64,000 bases of DNA, taken from the NCBI GenBank assembly GCA_003956705.1, contig QZCP01000835.1, positions 124,001 to 188,000 of the forward strand. Direction: 5' to 3'. Source of the DNA: Brevipalpus yothersi (taxonomy: Eukaryota > Arthropoda > Arachnida > Trombidiformes > Tenuipalpidae). Position 1 is the first letter of the stretch; each line of letters starts with the position of its first letter. Of the stretch, positions 51,176-63,345 are shown piece by piece. A program made the translations under genes and the position numbers. The notes beneath the pieces are model-generated. The model was not told the DNA's origin. It did no database searches and saw nothing but the letters and a program-made list of their open reading frames with translations.

Positions 51176-53128
51176 TGAAATTAAGTTGTTCTGGTTACTT
51201 TTCACATCTAAATAACAAGATGGAATCCCTATTCAGAGTTTTTATGGCTTCAAGATAAAGGAGAAAGTTTTCCACTTTCTCCTTGGCTAAAAACCTTGGC
51301 ACACCTTTGTTATTCTTGCAACATACCTAAAACATACTAGCTATTTGTGAGCCACACTAATCTCGATGAGCAGATTATGATACTATTAAAAACTCAACCA
51401 AGAAACTCGTCAAATTCCCTTATCAAGTGTCGATAATCGATCAGTAGCTCCAATTTTTCTTCATTTTCTCAACCATTGGGAAATCTTATTCACATCGACA
51501 GTCATTGGAATTTAAAGATAAAAAATAAGCACCTAGTCATAAACCTTTACTGTAATCTTCTAGAATCAAGTAGTTACGAAATTCACCTTCAATATTTAGA
51601 TATGATAAAAATTTATATGATTGAAGAAGCAAAGCGCTTTGGCGGCGGAGTTATCATGATAATGTGCAAATTTTCGAGGCCCATGGAAATGACTTAAATG
51701 TGAGGTTTCTCTCTAAAAAGGCTCATACCTCAGAGTCAATACGAAAAATATCCTCCCATTTTTACCATAACAACACCCAATCTTTTTTGTCACATTGCAG
51801 TGTTAGTTCATTGAAGCTCGTGGAAATCGAATCTCATGCTGGAGTATTCTGAGGAAACCTATTCCTCATAGAATCAAGTAGATAGATATCATCTCATCTT
51901 CACCGTGACATTAATCTCCGTATTCAATCTTCTTCGATTCACTCGTGTTAGGTGATATTATAAATGATATTGCCAAGAGCATGATACATTTCGATCGAGT
52001 GATTTCGCAATATGGTAACTCGATCATACCAGAAAGCTTCTAGAATCTGAAAGCCATTACTTTCATCTTGAGCATCATGAATTCCAATCTCGACACAAAA
52101 AGCTGAAAATATGAATGAGAATGTCTTTTAGCTCATACAAATATGAGAATTCAGTGATACTTTATCACCACTAATAATATTGTTGTCATATTTGTTGTCA
52201 AATAGATTAAATCACTTTTTTTCAGCCTAAACAGTGAGTTCATTACACTATTCATATCAAGAAGTAGTGAAAACCGAGATCGCTCAATATAAGGGACAGA
52301 AGACTGTTACACTGTAAGAGACTGGATTTGCGAGCCTGCAAAAAACAAGGATTTCCTACATTTCAATAAAAGCGGCTAAAGTTGCTCATCGATAATTTTT
52401 GCTCATCAGATAATTATTAAAGATAATCTTTGATACCTTTATCACACTTGAAGAACAAAAATTTTTAACTAACATGCTGTCACATCAGTTTTTTGCCCGA
52501 GATATCGTGATCCAAAAACTATCGCGACAGTTTAGTTAGTTTTATTCCCATGAATAATAACCAGAAAATTTTTCGACATAATTAGGAGGGAAGTTGCTTA
52601 CATGTTGTTAGTTCCTCTGGAATCGACTGTAACTACAGTCACTTAAGTGAGTGGCGAATTGAAGGGGGTAATCACTGTCCTCTCTACTCTTTGATTGAGA
52701 ATCGATTAACACTATGGATTATCATGAACGAAGCAGTAGAATATTTACAGTTTGTCTGCTTATTAAGTAAGATAATACAGTAAGTACTCTTGGATAAAAA
52801 GCTTTTAATAACCCTCCGCTTCTGACAAGATGCTTTACAATCATACATGATGAATAAGTTTTCCACTTTTCAGCGAGAAAAATTTTTCTATGATCTTAAT
52901 AAATATTTATCTTATTGAAATATAGCCATAAGCACTTTAGTCATTTGCACATTTCATTTTAATCTCTGTTCCTCCTCCAAAATAGTTTATGTTCAAAACA
53001 GCTACAATACTGGGTTGGCTAAATTAAAATGGTGATTGAAAAAATGAACTTGACGGATTAGTAAATGATGTCAGATAGATGAGAATCCGTGAGCATTAGA
53101 AAAATACTGTATTGAGAACTCATTGACA
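51176..53128. other. Intergenic between F and relic G
   Basis: About 2 kb of AT-rich DNA with no gene I can support. At 51258-51284 a perfect 10-base inverted repeat (AAGGAGAAAG / CTTTCTCCTT, 7-base loop) lies about 80 bases upstream of F's ATG and could fold in a 5' UTR. Short ORFs here have no recognisable features. Confidence 0.5.
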
Positions 53129-53338
53129 TCACTGTTCGCTGAGGAAGCTGGTGATTTTCTTTTGAATATCTACTAGATTTTTCTTGATGAAGTTATTACC
53201 AGAGAAGAAATATTGTTGACCCATCTGAAAAAATTAGATATTTATCTTACTGATGATGGCCACCCCTTACCGAGGTATCTTTATCGATGCCCAGGAGAGA
53301 TGGTAGATCTTCTTTGGCTCTGAGATGAATTATCTTAT
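53129..53338 (-). pseudogene. 3'-end relic G of a FAS-like copy
   Basis: Two fragments are kept in order. Positions 53338-53271 encode KIIHLRAKEDLPSLLGIDKD followed by a good GT donor, matching the end of E's penultimate exon. Positions 53224-53129 encode the final exon (MGQQYFFSGNNFIKKNL and on to a stop) after a CAG acceptor. The GNHNNF motif has shrunk to GNNF, so the TE catalytic histidine is gone. Upstream of 53338 no homology remains. Confidence 0.75.
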
Positions 53339-54473
53339 TGATAGAACATGTTTGTGGGAAAACGTTTATATCATGGAATTTTCAACAAAATGAACCGGTA
53401 CTTTTTTCATTCGATCCTAGGAATCTTTATCGTATTGAATTGGGTCCATTTGAGTTGTTACTTTTATGTCTATGCTGTTATTAACAATATATCACTTCCT
53501 CTTAGACATGAGGATCGAACTTTTCAGACCTCATTCTTTTCATCTCTATTGTCAATGATTCGAAGGCTTTCAAGATGTAATCTCTTCTTGAGATTTGAAA
53601 CATTAGCTAAAGAGAGTAGATGTATTACAATAGTAAATAAAAGAACAGTGAATATCATCTTGGTGCATGACATATCACCTCGTAAAGTGAATCAGAATTT
53701 CAGATGATTAGTTCGCCAGGAAAATACGATGTAAGAATGATCAAGCTTAAATTCAGTGTTCATTGTAGGTCATTTCATTCCATAGTTTGCTTGAAACGCG
53801 GTGCAACCATGCAACTGAAATTCATTGAGTGAACTGATAAAATAGACGAATTCTTGTTATACGTATCAAATTTTTATTTTATTAATTTAATCGGCCAGAT
53901 ATCGTACTCATTGGTTTATTTATTTTCAATTACATCAAAACAAAAAAATGGAATGATAGGAAAAGAATTAAATATGTGATTAGAACTTTTAGAGAATTTT
54001 CACAAAATAAGTTAAAATTGGTTTTTGTGTGGGATAGAAAACTGATTAAATGGGAATCGTAGGAAGGCGCAACAATTGAAAAAATTTTGTGAATTAATAT
54101 CAGATTGATTATTAAAAATCGAGCAAACAAGCTGAAAAAATTTATTTGCCATGAAATAAAGAAATTCTTATTAAATTATTATTCTTGTTATTTTTGATGA
54201 ATCAATCATCAACACTATTACTCTAAAAATTCAACAATTTTTTTTATTTCACGTTCAGCAATAGCCTCTAACAACAATAATATTTTCATTGAACATTGAT
54301 CTACAATTGTACTCTCAACAGTTCTTTGTTGAATGAAAAGTATATCACAGTCATCCAAAATCAATTTCATCAATGGATTATTATGATTCATGAATGAGGT
54401 TTATGAAAGTAGAAAATTAGGCAATCATTAAAAGGCTCTTATATATACATTTTATTTATGTATATTGTTATCT
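53339..54473. other. Intergenic between relic G and pseudogene H
   Basis: No supported gene. Two short minus-strand ORFs are worth noting: 53673-53524 (49 codons, hydrophobic N-terminus like a signal peptide) and 54391-54218 (57 codons, begins MNHNNPLMK and ends IVEFLE). A minus-strand AATAAA at 54451-54456 lies about 20 bases after the stop of H and could be its poly(A) signal. Confidence 0.45.
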
Positions 54474-57425
54474 TTACATTCTAAAAAATTCAATAATTTT
54501 CGACAAAATATCTTCAGTATTCTTCTCGATGAAATTATGATGATTACCAGAGTAATAATATTGTTCGTCAACCTGAGAAAAAAATTTGGAATCAGAACTT
54601 AATCTACAAGGGAAATGTGTTCAAATAATATAGTAACAAATAACTCACTGAAGTGTCTCTATCAGTATCTTCAAGATATGGTAGATTTTCTTGGGCTCTG
54701 AGATGGAGTATTTTGCAATTTGAGGGCTTTCGCAGGCTGTGTTTTGAAATCAGGATGGCCTTTTGCATTGTAAGTTCATTCATTTTCATCACATTTTCTG
54801 CATAGGTAGGCTCTATACCATGTGATATCATGAAGTTCTTTGCCACATCAAAACGTTCTGATCTTGTGGTAGCTTTCTCCAGATCATTAAAGTTTGTGGT
54901 ATCTTTCATGTATCGCTTAAGACAGCCTCGAATAAATTCTTTTTCTAGAGAACTCTCAGAGCTTGGAACGTGAGAAGAAGCCAGTTTGAATACTGCTCTC
55001 TTAAGGTACTCAACATCAGCATCAAAAAGAACTATTTTGGACACTTTTGGACCTGATCCACGTTCTTCGAGTGTCTTTGCGGTACTGAGAGCTAATACAC
55101 CACCCAATGCGGAACCAATTATGTTGATTTGTTGATTACTTGTTAGATTGGATATTTGATTAGCGAATAGAGAAGCTACCTCTTCGATTGATTTCAAGAA
55201 AGCTAGATCATAAGTCCAATTAATACCAATAGCTAGCTGACTAAGCTTCTGGAATAAGGTGCCGAAAGATTCATATTGCCCTTCAACTGGTGGGAACACA
55301 AATATAAATTCACCTTTCTTATCATTGAGTATTGTTGTAGGCTCGTTCAATAGAGAGAACATATCCATATCTGGATTAATGATCAATTTTTCAGAATGTG
55401 TATGAGTTTTCTCCATAATATCATCTCCTGTGCTACACTTTTTGGATAGTTCGAGCAAGTCACTAATTTTCAACTCTCTCAGCTCTTTGGCTGTGATCGA
55501 AATGATAAAATTACGCTCCAAAGCTTGCTGAACCTCAATTGCTATCAGGGAATCCATTCCTAGTTCTCCAAGAGTGATTCTGGAATCCAAAGCATGGATA
55601 TCCTTGATTCCAAGAATATGGATGATTGATTTGATGATGTCTGCTGGTGAAGTACCAATCATTTTTTTGTCCTCACTTCGAACCATACATGTGATTGTTG
55701 AGGATAATTGAAAACTCGCTCCAGAACAGAGAGACAGGAATGAAGTCTCTGGGCAGCAGTTCCTCGAATTGATTCGATATTGGCACCCATTCTCTCGACA
55801 ACAAAACCGACATCACGAATGAAACCCCATTGAATAGCGAGTCCATGTAGCCCATCTCTCCTTCTTCGTTCACAAACACTTTCCATAAATGAGTTGGCAA
55901 GCCCATAATTAGTTTGACCAACATCACCTCGACCACTAACAATTGATGAGAAAACGACGAAATAATCCAGAGATGAGCAGAGCTCGCCACCGATCATGTT
56001 TAAATTGTGAGTGATGTTCACTTTTGGTCGGCAAACTTTGGTGTAATTCTCTACCGTTTGGTCAACGAAAAGTCCATCATTCAGAACAAGAGCTGAATTG
56101 AAAATACCTCCAATTGGTAATGATAGAGAACTTGACAGCTGACGAGTCCCAGCTTCTGTTGTTAAATCATGTTTAGACACTTGAACATTCGAATTGCTCT
56201 CAGCCATCCGATCCAGACAATAATGATGATAAGAAGTTTTCGGACCATTGCGAGAATTGATTACGATATTCCGGGCTCCATTGAGCACCATCCATAGTGC
56301 AACTTCTAGACCTAGTCTCCAAAACCCCCAACAATTATATACACTTTTTTTGAGCAGAATCTAATTGCTTCAACTGTAGCAATTGAGGTGGGTATATTCC
56401 CGTCAGGGTCATGAATCCTAAGAATAACTTTACCAATGTTCTTCCCTGATGCCATGTAACGAGATACTTCCTCCACAGCATCCATTTCAAATACTGTTCT
56501 TGGCAAAGGTTTTATTGCACCATCTTTCATCAAGGAAAATCTCGCAGACTCGTTCTCTTGTTGTCTGCACCTCAGATAGAAGATTCTCAGGTAAATCAAC
56601 TAGAGAGTCTGACATAACACCGTGGAAAGATCGACCTTCATCCAAAAGACCAAGTTCGATTGGTTTATTCTTGAAACCATCATACTTTCCAATCTCCAAG
56701 AATCGGCCTCTTGGTGCTAGACACCAAAGACTAGCTTGAAGCTTGTCATCAGCTAATGAATTGAGAACAATGTCCACTCCTCTGCCACCAGTTTCTCGGA
56801 GTATCATCTCTTCGAATGATGTGTCTCTCAAGTTTCCAATATTAGCGTCCATCAATTGCGGGAATCTTTCGAGCATAAACCTCCGCTTCTCTGGTGTTCC
56901 AACTGTTGTATAAATTGTACAATCATAGCTCAAGCAATTCCTACCTCTTCACTTCCGGCATGTATCAGGACTCTTCCTCCGCGCTTGAGATAACTTCTGA
57001 CAAAAAGACCATAGATTGCTGTTGCATAAACCATCGGTACTGTTGCTGCTTCTTCTGAGGTCCAATTATCAGGTACAGGCCATACAACATCCGTTGGTCG
57101 GACCGAGAAACGAGTTGCTATTGCCGCACAGGCTCTGATTCCCATCACTCGTTGATTTGCATCATCATAGCCACGAATTCTAATCCTATTTTAACCATAG
57201 GTAAATCACCTGCTATCACTCCAGCACCAGCTTCGATTATCTGAGGTAAACGTCCAGTAGAGATCATGATATCTTCGAAATTAGGAGGAGCATAGCAAAC
57301 CCTTACAGTAGATCTTAATTGCGATGTTTTGGTCTCTGAACTTGATGATTCACACCATCTGAGTGATGATAAATCTCCCGGCTGAAGAACTTTCAATCCA
57401 AAGTGGCTAGATGATTCTACTAGGG
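54474..57425 (-). pseudogene. FAS-like pseudogene H (ER, KR, ACP, TE; many frameshifts)
   Basis: Continuous homology to E from just before ER (LKVLQPGDLSSLRWC at 57396) to the last exon (54572-54474), but in at least five frames: shifts near 57160, 56935, 56530, 56315 and 55700. The ER dinucleotide loop reads GSEEVG instead of GSGGVG. KR (TNYGLAN) and ACP (GMDSL) motifs remain. The TE nucleophile motif reads GSALGG where E has GYSFGG, so the serine position is alanine. The last exon keeps GNHHNF with correct splice sites at 54647-54649 and 54572-54575. No ER intron, so it belongs with E and F. It ends abruptly at 57425, where the second duplicated block begins; KS, AT, DH and most of the pseudo-methyltransferase are absent. 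Confidence 0.9.
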
Positions 57426-57771
57426 ATCACCAAATATATTCATGAGGCCTCGAAATCAAGAAAAAAACTGGTACCATTTTGGCCTTAGCCTCAAGACCCG
57501 GTGATGATAAGAAAATGAAACCCTCAACAGAATAAAAATAGGAAACACGTACATTTTCACCCTCAGGTAAATCGATTAGCTATCTAATTTTGCTCTTATG
57601 ATGTATTAATTGAGGCAAAAAGACGATTAATCTTCTGAGTTAGCTTATGGTGTTTTTTATCAATCCACAATAGATGATTACCATCGGATTGAGAACTATT
57701 TGCATTATTTAATAGAGATGCTCGAAAAAAGGCTTGAAAATTATGCATAAAAAGTGGTAATTTCTGAGATA

Positions 57772-57866
57772 TTGGGTTTTCTCATAAGCTCGTTCGTTGG
57801 ATGTGTTAGGGATAATTTTGAGCAGTTTTTCAGGATCAGATATACCCGCCTTATGAGACAACCTAA
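57772..57866. mobile_element. Mariner-type MITE, second duplicated copy
   Basis: Counterpart of the element at 42285-42378, at the same place within the duplicated block and again flanked by TA. The left terminus has mutated (TTGGGTTTTCTCAT), while the right terminus (ATGAGACAACCTAA) is perfect. Confidence 0.65.
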
Positions 57867-58914
57867 TAAACTATCAACTAGATCGTGTAGAGGTCAGTCT
57901 TCTAGCTCGAGAAACGCCTGTCCAAAAGTTAATTTGACATAGAGATAATGCTCCCAATTTGAATGGATATTTTTTTGAATAATCATCATTTTTAAAGATA
58001 AAATTCCTATCAAATCATTCCCTGCCTTGTCTTCATGCTCTTCTTATGCTCTGATGTGATTTATCAGATTTGAGCTCATGATATGAGGTTGACACACATT
58101 TGAAGCTTTCATATTTGCTCACTTACCTTGGCGGAATCACAAGAAACGACGCAAAAATTATCACTACTACTTCAAGGTATCATCTGAGTGAGTTGCTCTG
58201 AATTCATCACTAACTGGTTCAATTAATTGCTTCATTCATCAATTTAAGTAAAAAGTTTACAAAACTTCCAATCAGAAACATCGAATCAATTATATTAATT
58301 ATTACAGTGTCATGGTTTTTTGGCTCTTGATTAAAAGCCTCAAGAAGATGATGGTCATTTTTGTTCTCTTTGTTCTCACAGTGGCACTGAAAAATAATCA
58401 TCAGAAAATAGTACAGTTTGCATGTAATTCATTGAGTAAGTTTGAGAGATTTTTTTGAATAAAAGAGATTGATAGAGAAGATCGACTCCTCATGTGAACA
58501 GAGTTCTAAATCAGCATTTCATTGATCGGAATTTTTGATTTTCAATTTTTAGCAAGAAAATATATTTATTCATTGTAAAAAATTTTCGTTTGATTAGAAT
58601 GCAAAAATTCTGATTTTTTCAAAGCCCTAACATCAGATAAGTCAAAAAAAAGAATTCTCAAGTGCTATAAAATTTAATTAAAAAAACCTGGGTCCTTCAA
58701 CAAAAAAAACAAGAAGCCATCAAAATCATTAGAATTTTCCACAATTAATTGTTAACAAACTGAGAATCAGTTCCCTCTCCAATCAGTGTAAAAAAGTAGT
58801 AGAAAGATAAAAAATTCCAATTGTCCCCATGTACTGCTATTTTTTCATAAAGCAAAACAGTTCCTGACCTTTGAATTTCTCTTCCTAGATTGATCGAGTG
58901 ACTTGGTGATTTTT

Positions 58915-61900
58915 TATTAATACACACTCCATCCAGGGATTCTTGAAGAAATTTGGTCAAGATTTTCATGATTTATTGTGGTTTTCAGTGAAATAATATT
59001 GTTCGCTAATCTGTGATGAGAAGAAATAAACTATCCACCAAGATGGACAGAAGTAATCCGCCAGAATTTAACCTTTAAGGAAAAAATGAAATGAAGGATG
59101 GAAATCAACTTCAATTGAGATGATTTGATTAGACTGATGAATGAACTTCAATATGGAAGAAGTTTGATTAGGAAATTCAAACTTTCAGATCAAACTCAAC
59201 TAATTGTTCTATGATCAATTTGATTTTTATTAAATTATCGTAATTTTTTCTCGAGAATCAAAATCTGGCACATTACTTTTCTCTCCCTTGGTAAATGAGT
59301 TGGACAAAAGCAAGTAATGATATCGCTTACTGAATGATCTTTGCTGATATCTTGAAGAGATAGTAAATCTTCTTCAACTCTAAAATGAAACATTTCACAG
59401 TTTGAGGGGTTTCAAAGGCTGTTCCTGAGAGTCAGGAGAATCCTTTCCTGTGTTGGAATGGGCTATCTTGGTATCTATCAGAGTGGTATTTTCGCTGGTA
59501 TCACTTGCACAATTCCTTTTGGAGAGATCAATCAGATCGCAAACTTTTAGTTGCCGAATTTCTTTCGCTGCAATCGAGACATTAAAATTACGCTCCAAAG
59601 CTTGCTGGACCTCGATTGCCATGAGAGAATCCATTCCCAGTTCACCAAGAGTTATTTTTGGGTCCAAAGCATGTACATCTTTGATTCCAAGAATGTGACA
59701 TATTGAATCAACGATATTTCCAGATGAATCACACATCAGTTTGGTGTCTTCACTTCGTACCATACTGGTGGTAGTTGAGTGTGGATAACTGAGAACTTTC
59801 TCTAGTGTAGAGAGACAGGAATGAAGTCTTTGGGCTGCAGTTCCTCGAATTGACTCGACATTAGCACCCATTTTTTCGACAACAAAGCCAACATCACCGA
59901 TAAGACCCCATTGAATAGCAAGTCCATGTCGCCCATCTCTTCTTCTTCTTTCACATATACTTTCCATGAAAGAGTTCGCCAGTCCATAGTTAGTTTGGCC
60001 AATATTACCTCGGCCACTGCTCACCGACGAGAAAACAACAAAATAATCGAGAGATGGACACATCTCACGACTTATCATGTCCAAGTTATGAGTGATATTA
60101 ACTTTTGAGGCACAAACTTTGGTGAAGCTTTCGATTGTTTGATCAGCAAAAAGACCATCATTCAAAACGAGAGCAGAATTAAAGATACCTCCAATAGGAA
60201 GTGATGAAGAATTGAACAGGTCACGAGTACCAGATTCTGTGGTTAGATCGTGTTTAGATATCGTAACTTTACAGTTGTTTGCCGCAATTTTTTTGAGACA
60301 GTATCGATGGTATGAATTTTTCGGTCCATTACGAGAATTTATAATAATATTACCAGCTCCGTTGATAGACATCCACAGTGCAACTTCTAAACCTAGCCCT
60401 CCAAAGCCTCCAACGATGATATAAACTTTTTCTTGGCAGAAATTGGTTGTTTTCATCAAAGGTACTGAGCTGAACACTTCATTTCTAGAGTCATTAATCT
60501 TTAAGATAACTTTTCCAATATGTTTACCTGCTGCCATATACCTAAATGCTTCCTCTGCCTTATCCATCTCGAAAACTGTTCGAGGCAATGGCTGAATTGC
60601 TCCATTCTTGAGAAGTTCTTCGAATAAGGTGTTCAGCTGTTCTTCTACTCTATGTACCCAAGGTAATTGATGCTCAGTGACATTGAATAGTGAGTCTAAC
60701 ATGACACCATGGAAAGATCGACCTTCATCCAGTAGACCAAGCTCAATCGGACTGTTTTTGAATCCATCGTATTTTCCTATTTCGATGAATCTACCTCCTG
60801 GAGCAAGACAACGTATACTAGCTTGAAGCTTGTCATCAGCTAATGAGTTGAGAACAATGTCCACTCCTCGACCACCAGTTTCACGAAGTACCATCTCTTC
60901 AAATGATGTGTCTCTCGAGTTTCCAATATTAGCCTCTGTCAACTGTGGGAATCTTTTGAGCACAAACTTTCGCTTCTCGGGTGTTCCAACTGTTGTATAA
61001 ATTGTACAATCATAGCTCAAACACAAATGAATTGCAGCGATTCCAACACCTCCACTTCCGGCATGAATCAAGACACTTTCACCACGTCTAAGATTACCTC
61101 TCATAATAAGGCCATATATTGTTGTTGCATAAACTACAGGCACAGTTGCCGCATCTTCAAGAGTCCAATGTTCGGGAACAGGCCAAACCAAATCTGTTGG
61201 ACCAATTGAAACTTCAGTGGCCATCGCACCAGAGCCTTTTGCTCCCATTACTCTTCGATTATTCTCATCGTATCCAACAAATTCTAGACCTATTTTAACT
61301 TTTGCTGGATCTCCTTCGATAACCTCAACACCAGGTTCGAATATTCGTGGAAGACGTGCAGTTGATAGCATTACATCCTTAAAATTGAGAGAAGCAAAAC
61401 AAACTTTCACAGTAGGTCGCTCTAGTTTATCTTTCATTGGTGATGAAACACACCATTTGAGCGATGATAAATCACCAGCCTGAAGAACTTTTAATTCGAT
61501 GTGATTGGATGATTCTCTTAGCAATTGGGAATTATTTTCTCCTTCTCTTCCAATGTTCAAAGGATTGAATTCTCCCCACCCTCTAACAGGATCATAGATG
61601 TTAAGCTTCAGTCGTTTTTCTAATATTTGCTTGAGTTCAGGATGATCGGAACCAAGGTTTTCCAGATCTATCCCATCGTCATGATACCGATTTGCAATAC
61701 AGAAAATCTTGTTGTCTTGTATCTCCATAGCTATACTTCTGAAGAAACCAGTAATAGATTGATCATACCTTTCATCACCAATCAAGCAGATTGGAGAGTT
61801 ATTGTCTTCCTGCTTGAGCAAGTCTTTGAGTTCTTCCACCCATTCAAAGTGCATTGGAGAAACTTTGACGATTTTGGGTTTTTCATAAGAATCTGGCTTC

Positions 61901-63345
61901 TCTCGAAAAAGTAGACCTCTGATGGGTATTAATTTTGATTCCAGAAGTCTATTTGAAATACATGTCCAGCTTACACCTTCCATTACTTTGATAACATCCT
62001 CGCTTTCCATACAGCAGGATTTGAGATCTTCGAGGACATTCTCAAGTAACGGTATTGAACCAAATTTTTCGAGATCTTCACCGACATTTTCTCGAAAGAT
62101 AACAAGCAGAAAACCACCAGGAATGATGGCCTCAATTAGGTGATTGACTTTTGCTTTAAAAGATGTGATGTTTCCTGAATGATTCTTGTAAATGATTAGT
62201 GATGCTCGTCCCACATCACCTGATAAAGGAGATTCGGCATCCCAGTTGATGAGAGGTAATTTTTCTTCAAGTGATTCTTTTGGTGACGCATGTTCAGGGC
62301 GAGCAATCTTGTAAGCTAGTTCCGCAGTCCCGATTGAGAGAGCATCTATTGTGGCTTTAATAGTATTGAAAAGGAATTCTTTACCACAATTGTATTCAAT
62401 GATGTGCATGGAGGGATTAGTTTTCCTACTGAATGAGGGATTGTTGAGAACTATGCTTATGAAAGGTCTTAAAAATCTCTCTGAACAGCTGTACTGAAGC
62501 TCTCTTCCGATTAGTATATCTTGATCCATCCCTCTAGTTCCCATTTGAACATCATTCTTTTCTAGACAGTTGATCAAGAATCTCAGTAGAGCATATGAAG
62601 GGTTCTCATCGAATGGGAAATCTTGTTTGACAATTGTGATCAAATCTGATTGTTCAACCCCTGAGGACTGGTTCCCCTCAATAACTGGCATATATTTATC
62701 ACATGTTTGTTGATATTTAGTCAACTGCTTTCGAAGCTTCCAGTCGATAATGTCTTCCTCATTTAATGGAATAAATTCTTGCGATTCTACGATCACTTTT
62801 TGAGGTCTTTGAGAGACAAGAGAGGTCTGAAGGCCACGAATCCAAAGACCTTCACTAGCCAATGTTCTTGTAGTAGGATCAAATACCACAGGAAATTGGA
62901 CATGGTTACTGGACATGGAATTCACTTGATTATCAGAGAGAGGAGATTCATCTTGGTCTGGCAACTCTTCAGGTTCTTTTGATTTAGTTCCAGACTTTTT
63001 ACGATGATTTTGCTCGCAACAACGATTTACTTGGTTCAGAAGCTTCTCTGCATCCACCAGCAAGCTCTCAATTCCTGTAGGAACGAACAAACTTCGGTCG
63101 CCTTGGTTAGATAGAAGAGATAGTTGCATGACTGAATCGGCGAAAGTCACCCAAGTTCTGAGGAATTTGAAATCAGATTCATGAATCTTCTCCATGATTG
63201 GCCCACCTTTAAGAGCAAAGGAAGATACCTGTTTCCATTCGACGACACCTTTTCGGCCGCGATGATCAGCCTTCGTTAAACACTGAAAACTGGGTCCATA
63301 GTCATAGCCTCGGTTCTTTAGTTCTTTGTAAATATCTTCCCGGGA
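58915..63345 (-). pseudogene. 5'-truncated FAS-like copy I (half DH, ER, KR, ACP; no TE)
   Basis: One long open frame of about 1317 codons runs from the SREDIYKEL stretch in DH (63345) to a stop at 59395. It keeps the DH aspartate motif (DSVMQ) but not the DH histidine, and has pseudo-methyltransferase, ER (GSGGVG), KR (GGFGGLG, TNYGLAN) and ACP (GMDSL). The tail after ACP (ending LKPLKL) comes from the same TE deletion as in F. The last exon relic at 59010-58915 has a good acceptor but GNHNNF has become ENHNKS followed by a stop (58966-58968). KS, AT and the first half of DH are missing at a sharp breakpoint. An ATG just inside the unrelated sequence (63360) opens the frame by chance. Most likely a non-functional fragment, though the frame itself is undamaged. 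Confidence 0.8.

Larger units (their letters stand above)
57426..63345. repeat. Segmental duplication, copy 2 (contains copy I)
   Basis: Second copy of the 41914-47916 block in the same orientation, with flank, MITE, broken TE tail and the coding part from DH to ACP. Both ends are sharp: at 57425 it abuts truncated pseudogene H, and at 63345 it abuts unrelated AT-rich DNA. Several small indels distinguish it from copy 1, so the duplication is not brand new. Confidence 0.8.

Noticed and set aside
53348..53707. 119-codon plus-strand ORF with a hydrophobic stretch
   Set aside because: No recognisable family, no homologous copy in the window and AT-driven composition; chance is the simplest reading.
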